Assembly: GCA_014607495.2 (NCBI GenBank)
Contig: CP053154.1
Location: 6,696,001 to 6,760,000, forward strand
DNA from: Carposina sasakii
Lineage: Eukaryota > Arthropoda > Insecta > Lepidoptera > Carposinidae
Length of the DNA stretch: 64,000 nt
Direction: 5' to 3'
Shown here: positions 49,231 to 60,315 of the stretch, piece by piece
Layout of the letters: each line of letters starts with the position of its first letter
Numbering within the stretch: position 1 is the first letter of the stretch
Notes under the pieces: model-generated
Seen by the model: the letters and a program-made list of their open reading frames with translations, nothing else
The model's database searches: none
Told to the model about the DNA's origin: nothing
Position numbers and translations under genes: made by a program

Positions 49231-49493
49231 TGAGAGTGAGATGTCTTACTTTTAAAAGTTAAATTCACAGAGCTATTAATAACTAGATAAACTAAGTGTA
49301 TGTACTTTGCATGTAAAAAAGTAGACTTCATAATAATTAGAATACACTCGTTCTCTAACCAGAACTGAATGAATTAGGGCCAATAGAAGTGATTTGCAAT
49401 CCCTTTTTACACACCAAGTAGAAACACTTGCCTTGTCTAGTTATTACTTAGCTCTGTAGATTAGACATTTAAAAGTGAGACATCTCACTCTCT
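49231..49493. mobile_element. MITE with ~27-bp TIRs
   Basis: tgagagtgagatgtcttact..tttaaaag at the left is mirrored by ..tttaaaagtgagacatctca near 49465-49493. Non-coding, 3' of MED7. Confidence 0.65.
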
Positions 49494-49722
49494 CTCAACA
49501 TCTCGTTTATTTATGATGGTTTTCTCTTTCGCCTTGCCAGTACCTAAGGAGACCTCAAGTTTGGTAACATGTGTTTGGCATAAAGGCAAGCTGTTACTCA
49601 ATATAATAATGTAATCCCAAAATGTGTAGAGGGTCCAAACATCCAGAATCTCCTCAGAATGATACGAGAATGTTTTTTTTATCATAAGAAGCTTAATAAC
49701 TTTATGCATACATACATAATAA

Positions 49723-51300
49723 TCACACATCTTTCCCGGAGGGGTAGGCAGAGATCACGGATCTCCATTTGCTACGATCCTGACACACCTCTTTCGCTTC
49801 ATCTACTTTCATGAAATTCTTCATGCACGCTCGTCGGTTTAGGGTACTCTTGACCTGACCTTTCTTTAGAATTTCACCAATTTGATCGGTGAAAGTCCGG
49901 CGAGGTCTTCCCCTTCCCACCCTTCCATCCACTCTTCCGTTGTACACTTTCTTTGTCAGTCAACTTTCACTCATCCTCACATGCCCAAACCACCTCAACA
50001 TACCCTTCTCAATCTTCGTCACCACGTCCTCATTTATACCACACTTCTTTCTGATCATCTCATTTCTTATTCTATCTTTCAAAGTGATTCCACACATACT
50101 TCTCAATGCTCTCATTTCCACTGCATTCACTTGACTTTGGTGTTTTGGTTTCTGCCATACCCAACTTTCACTTCCATAGTCGGCACGTGCCGCTTGCGAC
50201 ACTTTCTGGCTACTCATTAAAGAATTAAGTGCCCCATTCACCCGATTCCCAGCATTCACTCTCCTTACAATATCTTTGTCATGCTCACCATCCATTGTAA
50301 ACAAAGTCCCCAAATACACGAACTCAGTCACTTGCTCCAATCTTTCTTCGCCAATCATTATTTTGCAATTCGCCATTACCTCATCCTTTTCAAAAACCAT
50401 CACTTTCATCTTACTTACCTACATTCAACTTCATCCCTTTACTTTCAAATGATCCATGTATTTTTGTTACTATCTCCTGCAACTCCTCCGAAGACGCAAG
50501 CAAAACCATGTCATCAGCATAGAGAAGGCATTTGACAAGTAACTCATTCATTCTTATACCACAATCATTGTCTTTCAAACCTTGCAAACAATTGTCCATG
50601 AATAGATTGAATACCCACGGTGACGCTACACATCTCTGTCTAACACCCTTTTCGATGGTGAACCAGTCTGTGTAGGACCCGTTTATTCTTACACAAGCAC
50701 TTGAGTCCTCGTAGAAGGATTTCAGCGCCCGAATGAGAAGGCCACTCACTCCATACATAGACAGAACCTTCCAAAGTTCCTTCCTCACTACTCTGTCATA
50801 AGCCTTCTCCAAATCGATGAAAGCGCAATAAACCTTCGAACTTTTCGCCTTTCGGCTATACATCGTAAGGAAGACTTGATCCGTACATCCTGCTTGTGCA
50901 TCCCACTTTCTGGTCGGTTACTTTCATAATCCCTTCAATCAACACTTTCGCATACAGCTTGTCGACAATGCTGAGTAGGCTAATGCCTCTGTAGTTTTTG
51001 CAGTCCAGTCGCGAGCCCTTACCCTTGAACAGAGGCACGATGACAGCTTTGCACCAATCAATTGGTACTCGGCCGGTGTCAAAGCACACGTTGAACAGGC
51101 GGTACAACTCGCTGGCTACGATGCCCTGTCCAGCCTTCAGCATTTCAATACAAATCCTATCATATCCTGCTGCCTTACCTGCTTTCATCAGTGTCAAACA
51201 TTTCACAATTTCATCCATGCTTATATTGCTTTCCTCTCCAAGCACTGTTTCATCTGTACACCAAATACTAATTATCTTAGAATACATTAATGAAAGACTG
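49723..51300 (-). mobile_element. LINE (non-LTR retrotransposon), 5'-truncated, frameshifted
   Basis: Reverse-transcriptase domain from 51287 down: KAGKAAGYDRICIEMLKAG and VPLFKGKGSRLDCKNYRGIS, then after a frame change near 50860 FIDLEKAYDRVVRKEL and the catalytic box YADDMVLLAS, then after another near 50410 EFVYLGTLFTMDGEHDKDI, and near 49950 the tail [19 protein letters not shown], ending SAYPSGK. The endonuclease half is missing, so it is dead on arrival. The 3' end lies at a (TATG)n-like tract at about 49710. It sits between MED7 and API5. Confidence 0.9.
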
Positions 51301-52638
51301 GTTTGTATTTGAATTTGAACATTTTCAGATAATATAATAGACTAAGCCTCCCAATTGATACCACTCTAAAAACAGCTTTGTTTCAATAGCTGTGTTACAA
51401 CTGCTGCTTGAGCTTACAGATAGTATTTTACTTGGCTCTGGGTCTCTATTAATCACCCAACTATTCTATTGGGTACTTATAGTAAAAGTAGGTTCACATT
51501 TCTATGGTTTAGAAAATTAGGGATATGTTTCTTTACTCTATTGAAAACAGATTTTGATAAAATTGGTAGTAGTAGGATATCCTGATATCCACCATTGTAT
51601 TATAATATTTATAATATTCAATGGTATGTACTTTTTATCATGGGTAAAATAGTTATTCCATAAAATAAACCATTAGGCAAGGACATTATTTTATGGGATC
51701 CTTCTATCTTTATGGTTCCTGGTGGAACATCTGGTTAAATCTGGGGCATTGATCTTGTCAATATTCTTTCTATTCCAATATCCCATATGGAAAGGTGTAA
51801 TGAAAGGTTTTGTAATAAGACATATTTAGACTACCTATATAATTGACTGGATAGATTAAATAAAAGCCGATTTTTAGGGGTAGGTACTGTTTATTATCTA
51901 AAAAAAAAATCTAATTCACATGAAGGTATCTTTTCTGGTTTTACAAGAACCTATATAAAATAATCTGTAATAATAACAGATAATACTTACTTCAAAGTTA
52001 ACTGGAAAACTGCTTCTCAAATCTCCAAGCTTTACGTATCTAAAACTATAAGAATACTTACAATATGAAGAACTTCCAGCTATGTGAACTCCCCCTACAA
52101 TATCTAAACTAATTCTTACGGAAAGTAGAGGATTCAGACATCTGTTTGTGAGCACGGAGACTCCACTGCACATTCTGTGATCAATCACTGAAATAATAAA
52201 TATTCACTTATTTGCCTTATACTTACAATAAAGTTGGTTGAACCAGTGAACCCACAAATGCACCACTGAAATAAAGATTTCTGCTGCAATGGAGATCACC
52301 ACCTTTTCCTATAAAATACTAACAGCTGAAATATAAACCAAGAAAACCAAAAATCCAATGATGACTCCGATCAAATTCTGAAATAAAGAGAAAATGCTAG
52401 CCAACCTATCAAATTTGAATATCAAATGCCTAAGGCATTTGGAACTGATGTCATTTGGTTATACCAAAATGATCCCATTAGGTGCTCTGATATCAGCTCA
52501 TAGAATAAGAAATCAAAGGATCACAAAAAAATTAAGTGTCCAAGTAGAAAAACTAATAAATAATGACATGTAAAATTCTCCAATTAGGTGTGAGAAACAT
52601 GTCAATAATTTATAGTCAAGGCTGTAGGTGTTGGATAT
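51301..52638. other. Between LINE and API5, no gene recognised
   Basis: AT-rich; probably includes the API5 3' UTR, whose polyadenylation signal I could not fix. Short ORFs only. Confidence 0.5.
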
Positions 52639-52926
52639 CTAATAATTGCTACGCCTTCTGAATGGAGCACCACTGTTTCTAAAATCCCTTCTACCGTATC
52701 CCCCTCGACCCCTTCCATAATTAGGGCCTGAGTACCGCCCAGTATTATTGAGCCTTGAGCTGTATTTTCCAGATGGTGGAGTGTACATTTTTTGGTTTCT
52801 TTCCCCACTGCGTGAGCGTTTTTCAGGAGATTCTGTTTTGTCATCTTTATCAAAAGTGATTGGGCGATGCCTTTTCTGGCCTGGTGATTTTTCTTTTGTA
52901 TCTTCAGTTATTTTCTCAGCTTTTTC
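52639..52926 (-). CDS. API5: API5 coding exon 8 (basic tail, stop)
   Basis: Residues 472-566 then TAG at 52641-52639. Lysine/arginine-rich and probably a nuclear localisation signal, then YTPPSGKYSSRLNN and a Gly/Arg-rich end (GRGRGGYGRRDF). An antisense ORF over the exon is a shadow. Confidence 0.94.
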   Translation of the reverse strand, partial: EKAEKITEDTKEKSPGQKRHRPITFDKDDKTESPEKRSRSGERNQKMYTPPSGKYSSRLNNTGRYSGPNYGRGRGGYGRRDFRNSGAPFRRRSNY

Positions 52927-55900
52927 CTGCAAATATAGTTTATTTTATTAATCTAGTAATAAGAAAGATTATTGAACTTTGTTGTAATAAAGGGTTGCCA
53001 ATTGAAATTAAGTTACGGTACTTAGGTACTAGTTAGTCAGTATTATTAGAAATATATACCTCTCTTTCAATTTTCCTTGTTTGTTTTGATGACAGTTGCA
53101 CTTTGCTTTTGAAACTTGGTGGAGTACGGAAAATATCACGAATCAATGTGTTGATATTAGAAGTTGTTTTCAAAGCTGCTACTTTCAAGTTATTTTCCTC
53201 TGAATTTGTATCTTCACCTTTTTTTCCCTGCAAAATAATTCCTATATAGAAAGGGCAGACTACAAGGCTAACTACATAATTACAACTTTGGTATAATAAT
53301 AGTATAATGTATGCATTCCAAATATTAAAGATTAAATACCTGAGTAACCTCCTTTAGCTTCTTGATATAGCCTTGGGTAAGTCTTGCTGTGTATTGCAGT
53401 CTTAAACGAAGTGCTTTCAGCCTGGCAGAGTCTGCAGACAAGGCTTCGGGTGCCTTTTGACATAGAGAGTGCAATGCAAACAATGCACACTCCACATGAG
53501 AGAACTGCAAGGATGGAGTAGTTTTACTCTCATCTGGTTTAGTTTCAGTGCTAGCTGCTTTTTCACCATTAGTTTCTTCTTCCTTTTCAATTGGTGCTTC
53601 TGGTAGATATGTCTAAAAATAAAATTACAGTTAGAAAAACTTCACACAGAGAATAATATATTATCTAGATAAAAAAAAAATTACATACCATTAATACATC
53701 ATACACAGTATTGATTTTCTCCTGAATATTTTCAACATCGCCACAATGTTCACATAACTCCGCGAAAATCTTTAAAAGTTCCAGTTTAGAATCTCCCGCA
53801 TCACTTGTTGTAATATCGGACCATCTGGACAATACATGGTTGCAAAAAAAGTTGACAAACTGAGTGGAATCTACTTGACTCTGTAAATAAAAAACAAGGA
53901 AATTATTACTCACTTGAAAAAAGTAGAGTAGAAACAAAATATCAATCACATAATGATGTTGAATTAAGTAATTACCAAAGTAATGAATTAATGTTAATAA
54001 CATTATGAACTTACCGAAAATAATGGCAAGGCATGCTGAGAGCATTGTATTATCCTGTCAATATATTCTGAATCTTCTGGATGCCAATCATCAGGTGTAA
54101 AAGCTATTGCTGCAATAAGCTGAACTAGTTCCTTCCGCCCCAATGGTGTTTTGCCCAGTCTTGACCAAGTCAAAAGTTCCACAATGTGCTCAAATTCCTC
54201 GGCCACTACATCCTGTGAACATTAACAAATTTTTATATTGGAGTCTATGGGGGATAGATAAATCATAATACAACATAATCACAGAGCAGATTTCAAAATG
54301 GTGTAGCCAGAAAACTAATAATTTTGAGAATATAAGTAAATTTGACAGCTATACCTCCAGTATTTTCTTGCACTCTTCAATAATCAAATCTTCAGCTTCT
54401 TTATTGATAACATCTCTGCCCAGTTGCTTCACTTTTGTGGCTAAAAATTTAATGCATCTCTCTCTAACAATCTCATTAGTAACTTCACTATCAGTGCTCT
54501 GATGTATCTGCGAGAACAGACCAGTTAATGCTCCCTTAGGGTCACCTTTCAGTATAGTAACCAAAGCATTAGTCACAACTGTTATCTCCGTTGCAACATC
54601 AGATTGCAGTAGCTGTGCTAGAATGTCTGCTATTCTTTGAGTATGTTCTTTGTGATCTTTACATAATGTTGGAAGGTCTTTAATAGCTTGTTTTCGAATC
54701 TGTAGAGAACAATAGATATTTAAATATTACATAGCTTCATAATGAGAAACTACCAAGAATCAGGTAGTATAGATTATAGTAAGTAAAGAAGGATGTCCAT
54801 ACATGTGATGACCTGTCATTCTACTTTTTTATATATTAAATATGAGAGATGTATTATGATCTTGAATATTTCTTGAACCTATATTTTCAATTTGGCTTCA
54901 TTTGTAAGTCAGGAAAATAATTTGTTATGTAGCCAAGTAGGTATTGTCCGTTTCTTCATAGAATAGTTCAGATTAAGGATGGAGCTAGTTACTATGTGCA
55001 AATTTTGCACATTGTCTGTGTCACTGCATACAAGAAATGATAGTTCCAAAATCAGGCACGGAAATCATTCTATGAAATAGAATATATACAGTGAAACGCA
55101 CAATGGCCAAGATGGATGATATATAGGTGGAATCCGTTTTTTGACTAATTTTTAACTCATTTTTGAGGATTTTCTCAACATTTCCTTTTATTATCATTAT
55201 CATGAGTTCAGAAACCGTTTGCACTAAAAACAATGGCTGTATAGGCATATTTCCCTTTGGGATAAACCAAATAAAAAATAACAAAAAAAGTACAGTCCAT
55301 TTCATGCGATAATTCCTGTGACTAATTTCGGAACTAACATTTTTCATATGCAGTGACACAATAAATGTGGGCATGCATAGTAACTAGCGCCATCCTTCAT
55401 CGGAACCATTCTATGAAAGGGACAATATGAACATGAGGTTGACAATGCATTCCTTTATTGATATGTTCATAATTGTTGCGTTTGTAATGATTAAATTGAA
55501 GTAAAACATATCGAAACACACAAATATTTACCTTTTTTCTACATTGTAGTTTTTTATTTTGATTTTCATTTCGTAATAAATAAAAAAAACCTATTTTTCT
55601 GAACATGTCTCAATATTTATGATTCAAAAGACCACAAATATACCTAAATTTTATAGGAAAATAAGCAAGTTATTTTGTTGAACAGTCAAGTAATACTTAC
55701 AGCGACATCATCATCTTCACAAAGATCAAATTGAGCTTCAATTGCTTGTTCCGCCAAATTAGGAAAGCTATTGAAAAATTTCGCAATAAATTGTGATGCC
55801 AAACGTTTCTCTTTATCTGAACCTTTCACCGCAGTTAAGATTTCCATGTATTCTTTTTCATGCTAAAAGTGACAAAGATAACTTTGTAAATAATATTATC

Positions 55901-56056
55901 GAGTGAAAACTAGAAAATTAAGCAATATAAATGTATTTTAAAAATAATACCACGGATATGACAAGAGGTTAGGTACCTTACCTTAGAAATGTCTTCTTTA
56001 GCATCTGCTAAGATACCATAGTTTTGATATAACTTTTCAATGTTATCAGTAGACAT
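52639..56056 (-). CDS. API5: API5 / AAC-11, apoptosis inhibitor 5 (8 coding exons)
   Basis: Nuclear HEAT-repeat scaffold that in animals suppresses apoptosis, with reported links to E2F1, Acinus and FGF2. Exons 5' to 3': 56056-55982, 55862-55701, 54699-54355, 54212-54015, 53880-53689, 53612-53340, 53227-53060, 52926-52639. All are GT-AG and all junctions fall in phase 0; 1701 nt, 566 residues (human about 524). Recognised from IEKLYQNYGILADA, KEKRLASQFIAKFF, FDLCEDDDVAIRKQAIKDLP, LTGLFSQIHQ, VVALK-like VAALKTTSNINTLIRD and YTPPSGKYSS. Helical repeats span about residues 5-345; the lysine/leucine-rich helix about 395-415 matches the leucine-zipper region. The basic stretch KRHRPITFDKDDK...KRSRSGER suggests nuclear localisation, and the tail is Gly/Arg-rich. 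It converges with MED7. Confidence 0.96.
53060..53227 (-). CDS. API5: API5 coding exon 7
   Basis: Residues 416-471, GKKGEDTNSEENNLKVAALK and NINTLIRDIFRTPPSFKSKV, strongly conserved in API5. Confidence 0.95.
53340..53612 (-). CDS. API5: API5 coding exon 6
   Basis: Residues 325-415. An acidic insert (EKEEETNGEKAASTETKPD) is followed by the conserved LQFSHVECALFALHSL and RLQYTARLTQGYIKKLKEV helix, the leucine-zipper-like segment. Confidence 0.95.
53689..53880 (-). CDS. API5: API5 coding exon 5
   Basis: Residues 261-324, STQFVNFFCNHVLSRWSDI and LELLKIFAELCEHCGDVE, matching the family block that includes the conserved FCGD-like turn. Confidence 0.95.
54015..54212 (-). CDS. API5: API5 coding exon 4
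   Basis: Residues 195-260, DVVAEEFEHIVELLTWSRLG to IQCSQHALPLFS; HEAT helices. GTAAGT donor after TCG. Confidence 0.95.
54355..54699 (-). CDS. API5: API5 coding exon 3
   Basis: Residues 80-194, the longest exon (345 nt). IRKQAIKDLPTLCKDHKEHT, NALVTILKGDPKGALTGLFS and the IVRERCIKFLATK helix are diagnostic. Confidence 0.96.
54974..55398. mobile_element. Palindromic TIR element in API5 intron 2
   Basis: aaggatggagctagttacta at the left mirrors tagtaactagcgccatcctt at the right; further in, tgtcactgcata and tatgcagtgaca also pair. A 5'-truncated retroposon (55138-55290, gtataggcatatttcccttt to gggataaaccaaataaaaa) is inserted inside. A related stretch occurs near 5715-5800. Confidence 0.65.
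55138..55290 (+). mobile_element. Retroposon copy, 5'-truncated, inside the TIR element
   Basis: Matches the last ~150 bp of the 2305-2712 family (gactaatttttaactc, gaggattttctcaac, caatggctgta, gggataaac) with an A-rich end. More diverged than the copies at 46-47 kb. Confidence 0.65.
55701..55862 (-). CDS. API5: API5 coding exon 2
   Basis: Residues 26-79, first HEAT helices (KEKRLASQFIAKFFNSFP, FDLCEDDDVA). TAG acceptor, GTAAGT donor. The following intron (about 1 kb) holds a palindromic TIR element with a retroposon inside it. Confidence 0.95.
55982..56056 (-). CDS. API5: API5 coding exon 1
   Basis: Residues 1-25 (MSTDNIEKLYQNYGILADAK). The ATG is at 56056-56054; human API5 starts in the same manner. 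GTAAGG donor. Confidence 0.94.
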
Positions 56057-56426
56057 GATGTTAAGACACACTAGTGCGTTACTATCATAAAACAACTTAA
56101 TTATTAACAAATGCTTCAAAATTTCAATGAACGCTCGTAACCAAACCTTGCAATGGACGCGCGGGGAATAGACTCGGAATAGACTAAATAAATTTGTCAA
56201 AGCGGGCACGGTGGCGCTCGTCAAAAAACAATTACCACGTTTTATGTTGCCAGAATAATATTTAAAAGTCCTCAAATATTTAACAAAAACGTGTATTTGT
56301 TAAATATGGCTACAATTCTTCTCTAACAGGTTTTGTTTTTGAGTTATAGCTCACTACCCCAGTTTAATTTTTTTGCTTAGATTTTCGTTTTTATTAGCCA
56401 CTAAAATATATTTTGATGTTTTTCAT

Positions 56427-57833
56427 ATGGCTTCGTCAAGAAGATGTTGTGTGATAAATCTTAATTGTTGTTGCTATGTTTGTGGTGAATATATATTTGC
56501 AAAAAATCGAAAACCTATTTCGGACATTGTGAAAACTGCGTAACATCAATACTTTAAAATAAAATTGTGTAATCAGGACAAGCCATGGGTTCCTCATATT
56601 GTATGCCAAAAAGGTGTGGTATGTCTACGGTTATGGTCTAGTGGAGAAAGAGATCCAATAATGTGCATAACACTAATGATTTGCCGAGAACCTCGAAATC
56701 ATCATGACGATTGCTACTTCTGCGTTGTGAAAATAAGCGTTGTGAATTAACCCTGGAAATCAAAGTAAGTGGTCAAATCCTAACTTATCTTCTGCTCAAC
56801 GTGAAGTAGTTAGCCGAGACTGCATCATACTTCCACCAATTCATATTAAACTCGGCATCATGAAACAGTTTGTGAAGGCGCTTGACAAAAGTAGCGAATG
56901 TTTAAATTTTCTTTTACGCAAGTTTCCAGAAAAATTGAAAGCTGATATTTTTGATGGGCCACAGATTAGACAACTCGTGAAAGATCCTAATATTGTCAAA
57001 TCAATGACTGAAGTTGAATCCAAAGCTTGGATTTCATTTGTTTCGGTAATGAGTAATTTCCTAGGCAAAAAGAAATCTGACGACCACGTCGAGCTTGTTG
57101 AGTGTATGCTATCGAACTTGCAAGGGCTAGGATTAGTGTTGAGTAGGACATACAAGAGGCACTTCATTTGTCCCGGACATGACGTCAAAATGTAAGAGTG
57201 CCTCGAAATTTTAAATTGTACTACTTCAATTTTCTTGTCGCGGTCGAGCTTGAACGGTCGAGCGAGGCAGGCAGACAAACGACAAGCACGTCACGTGATC
57301 ACGTCACGGTCGTCGCGTCCAGAGATACCAAATCCCTGGTCGCGTCTGACATTTTGAGCGAGAGAGAAATATATTGTCTTCCATGCGAGGCGAGGCGCCA
57401 TGACAAAAGCACGTCGCGTCTGACATTTGAGGCGTCAGGAGGCGCGCATATTTCGTACTATAATAACTTCAAATGGTTCAGTCAGTAGGTACGCCTCGCC
57501 TCATTTGAAGTGGGACATTGTACTGGCTCAGGACAAAAAAGAGGCTACTCTTACAAACTCTTTTTCAAGTCGTGTCCTACTCAACACTAGCTAGGATGCA
57601 ACATAAGCATATAAATTCACTTCCTGCACTCGCATTTAGACCGATTCCCACAAAATCTGGGTGATTTTAGAGGTGAAAGATTTCATCAGGATCTTCGGAC
57701 AATGGAAGAGCGTTATCAGGGGCGGTGGGACCCACATATGATGGCAGACTACTGCTGGAGTTCGCAACGATATCTACCTAAAGTCGTTCATTCAAGGAAA
57801 TCTTATAAACAATCGCTTGATAGTGTTCAATAG
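56427..57833 (+). pseudogene. Broken member of an arthropod multicopy (probably transposon-borne) gene family
   Basis: Pieces in order: MASSRRCC...CCCYVCGEYIFAKNRK (56427-56540), a stop at 56541, then NQDKPWVPHIVCQ and WSSGERD...REPRNHHDDCYFC (to 56750), then IILPPIHIKLGIMKQFVKAL (56827 on) to MLSNLQGLG, then after a MITE NLGDFRGERFHQDLRTMEER and MMADYCWSSQRYLPKVVH, with a stop at 57831. The Cys pairs suggest a zinc-binding N-terminus. I know this protein as a frequent uncharacterised multicopy family in arthropods; its function is unknown. A large central part (several hundred codons) is missing, and there are at least two nonsense changes (56541, 57612). Confidence 0.75.
57134..57589. mobile_element. 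hAT-type MITE with 8-bp TSD
   Basis: TIRs TAGTGTTGAGTAGGACA and TGTCCTACTCAACACTA match over 17 bp. Flanked by GCTAGGAT on both sides (57126-57133, 57590-57597). 456 bp, GC-rich, with acgtcacgtgatcacgtcac and two gaggcg-rich stretches. The 8-bp duplication places it with hAT elements. It interrupts the pseudogene's reading frame. Confidence 0.9.
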
Positions 57834-58028
57834 AAATTTTGTTAACATAATGTATATTTTTTTTGTATTTTTTATCAAAATTTTAAAACTTTATATTTAA
57901 AAAAATAAAGCTGTTAGCAATCTCCCAGAACTTTTTTCATAGTCAGGGTCTTATAAACACCCAAGAACAGGAAAAAAATTAAGGAAACAAGACTTGTGTT
58001 GACCGGTGTAATAATAAAGCATTTTCTT

Positions 58029-58198
58029 CAGCCTATTGCAGTCCACTGCTGGACGTAGGCCTCCCCCAGGGCACGCCACAAGGCTACTGCCATAGGGGGG
58101 TTTTGTCCATAGTCACCACGCTTAGCAGGTGGGTTGGTGACTGCAGTGTGATTTTCAGACTATGTTGTCAGTACGGCAGCCCACCTCCCGGCCCACCT
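58029..58198 (+). repeat. Interspersed repeat, cagcctattgcagtccac family
   Basis: Same family as 8131-8396, closely matching through gggttttgtccatagtcacc and the ggttggtgactgcagtgtga block. Confidence 0.6.
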
Positions 58199-58399
58199 CA
58201 ATTAACGGATTACGTCTAATTACTAGCAACCCTAGGTTGAGACTAAGGCGACCAAAGGCAACGTAAACAGGGATATTTTTTGTCCCGAGAAAAGAAATAA
58301 GCTCATTCATTTCATACAGCCAACATCTGACAGGGTTTTGTCTCACTTGACCCAAGTACCTAGATATAATATTCTATCTTTGCACTTGACTTGCGTGTC

Positions 58400-58650
58400 T
58401 GTTTCTCCTAGATGGGGTTGAGGGCCTCCATAGCTCTTAGCTATCCCGCTTGGTCCATAGCTTCGCGTTTTAATTCGATCCAGGTCTTCCCTAATATTTT
58501 CGCCTATGCAATGATCGTCCGTCGCCAGGTCTGCTTAGGGTAGCAACGTTTAGGTACGTCTCCCCTGGGGCTTGCCTCGGTATGTAGTTCTCCTCCCGTT
58601 GGAGCGTGTGGCCGTTCTAATTCAACTTGCGGCGTTTTTCTGCTCGCTGG
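58400..58650 (-). mobile_element. Decayed LINE C-terminal fragment
   Basis: Minus-strand reading gives TWRRTI-like, LGKTWIELKREAMDQAG and RAMEALNPI pieces between stops, resembling the last ~60 residues of LINE RT proteins. Heavily mutated. Confidence 0.45.
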
Positions 58651-59798
58651 TCTCACCGCAGCGTTCTAACAGCTCTAAGTTGTAGATTTTCTCAGGTCAG
58701 TAAATACCACGAATATAACGAAGTCGAAGTCAGTGGTTGACTGCGGAGTTACCTGGAGCCGGTGCGAGATATGTACTTGCTAACTTGACATGTTTCACAC
58801 CGTACAGCAACATGGTTTTAACGTTGGATGGACCCGAACATCTTGAGCTTGACTTTCCTAGTCAGTTTCAGTGATTGCCAAACGGCCCCCTGAATACCTA
58901 ATTTGCAATAGACATCTCGCACTCACCAAATTCATCATACCGGTGCAGGGGGCGGAATATACGTAAAACTGTTGGTCCTGCGCCTAACGGTCGTGTCGGC
59001 CCTCTGATTACGTAAAAGCAATAGCAAAGCGATAGCGAATATTGTACAATATTCTTCTTGTAATGTCAAAGTTCCTTTGAAATTCGTTTTACGTAATAGA
59101 ACATGATCGTATAGTTCTTTTTACGTTCATGTAATAGGAATACGAATTAGACCAGCAATCAGCGATTATTATTGTACTATTTTCGCTATCGCTTTGCTTT
59201 TGCTAGTTAGGTAATAAGGGGGTGGCTTTCCTTCTTGTTGGACTATGAGAGTAAGAATAGAGAGGTAGGTGGGTAGGTACATTCCTCTGCGCACTTACAT
59301 GTGCACATTAGGTATCTACTTATGGTATCGACCTTATGGTAGGTACGCATGAGGAAGGATTTCTTCTCCATGAGTAGGTATACCTTATATCTCCTGCGCA
59401 TTGGGTCATCTCCGTTAAATTTGGCCGCCATGACAAAAATATTGTAAGTAGGAGAAATTGTTATTTTGAATCTTTTTCGAAATTCACTACACAGAGAGTA
59501 AGTATATTCTTTGCACTACAGAGTCTCGGTCCTTTGATAGGCGTGCATCGGGTCTTAGTCAAGATGTAGAGACCCTTCTCTTAATACTTATGTTGTGGGC
59601 TACACACGGATACCATCCATCATCGACCGAGCGCACATATACTTAGGTAGGTAAGTACTATGCCCGGTGATGTCCCCGCCATGTGAAAATCCTATTGGAG
59701 TGCAGATCTACGTCGTGCGATGGAAAACTAAGGTCATGGGTTGAATGTTCGGTGGGTGGATAAGGGATAAATTATAATTCATAATACCTAGTAGTCCG

Positions 59799-59876
59799 CC
59801 GCGGTACCTATAATTATTATAGGTAGGTACCGCGGCTGCAGACACTAAGTATTATAGTATAATACTTAGTGTCTGC
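59799..59876. repeat. Two adjacent near-perfect palindromes
   Basis: ccgcggtaccta / taggtaccgcgg (59799-59810, 59824-59835), then gcagacactaagtattata / tataatacttagtgtctgc (59838-59856, 59858-59876) with a single-base spacer. Only two bases separate the pair. Confidence 0.9.
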
Positions 59877-59925
59877 AACCAAAAATTACCAAGTATTTTT
59901 AGCTAGACTATTGGGTGATTGGGGC

Positions 59926-60315
59926 ATACAGGTGATTTTTGGTCGTCAACGTTCTCGAAAAGTACGTAATCTCCTCGTCATCACGATCATTTTTCTCCAT
60001 GGAAGCATACCTGAGAAGTGTCTGGTTTCCAAAATATTAGGGTCCAAAGTTGAGTAGCTTAATAGATTGCGTTTTTCTGCATAAATGCACATTGACGCGT
60101 GTAGCAAGATCATTTCACGAGAAATAATTAATATCTGTCTATGAAAAAACTTGCATAAACACTGGACACTATAAATTTTGCCCGAACAAGGAATAACATT
60201 TTATTTAAAAAAAAAAATTACATCGTTTCCCAGCATTTTTTTGGCATAAACTTACTTTATTTGATGTAAAGAGTACGTACCCTTCGTTAAGGGTGGCCAC
60301 CAAAAACATCCTGTA
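59926..60315 (-). mobile_element. TIR family A element
   Basis: Reverse orientation; tacaggtgatttttggtc to ccaaaaacatcctgta, full interior (~390 bp). Confidence 0.75.

Noticed and set aside
49882..50535. Plus-strand ORFs of 81-112 codons
   Set aside because: Antisense shadows of the LINE reverse-transcriptase reading frames on the minus strand.
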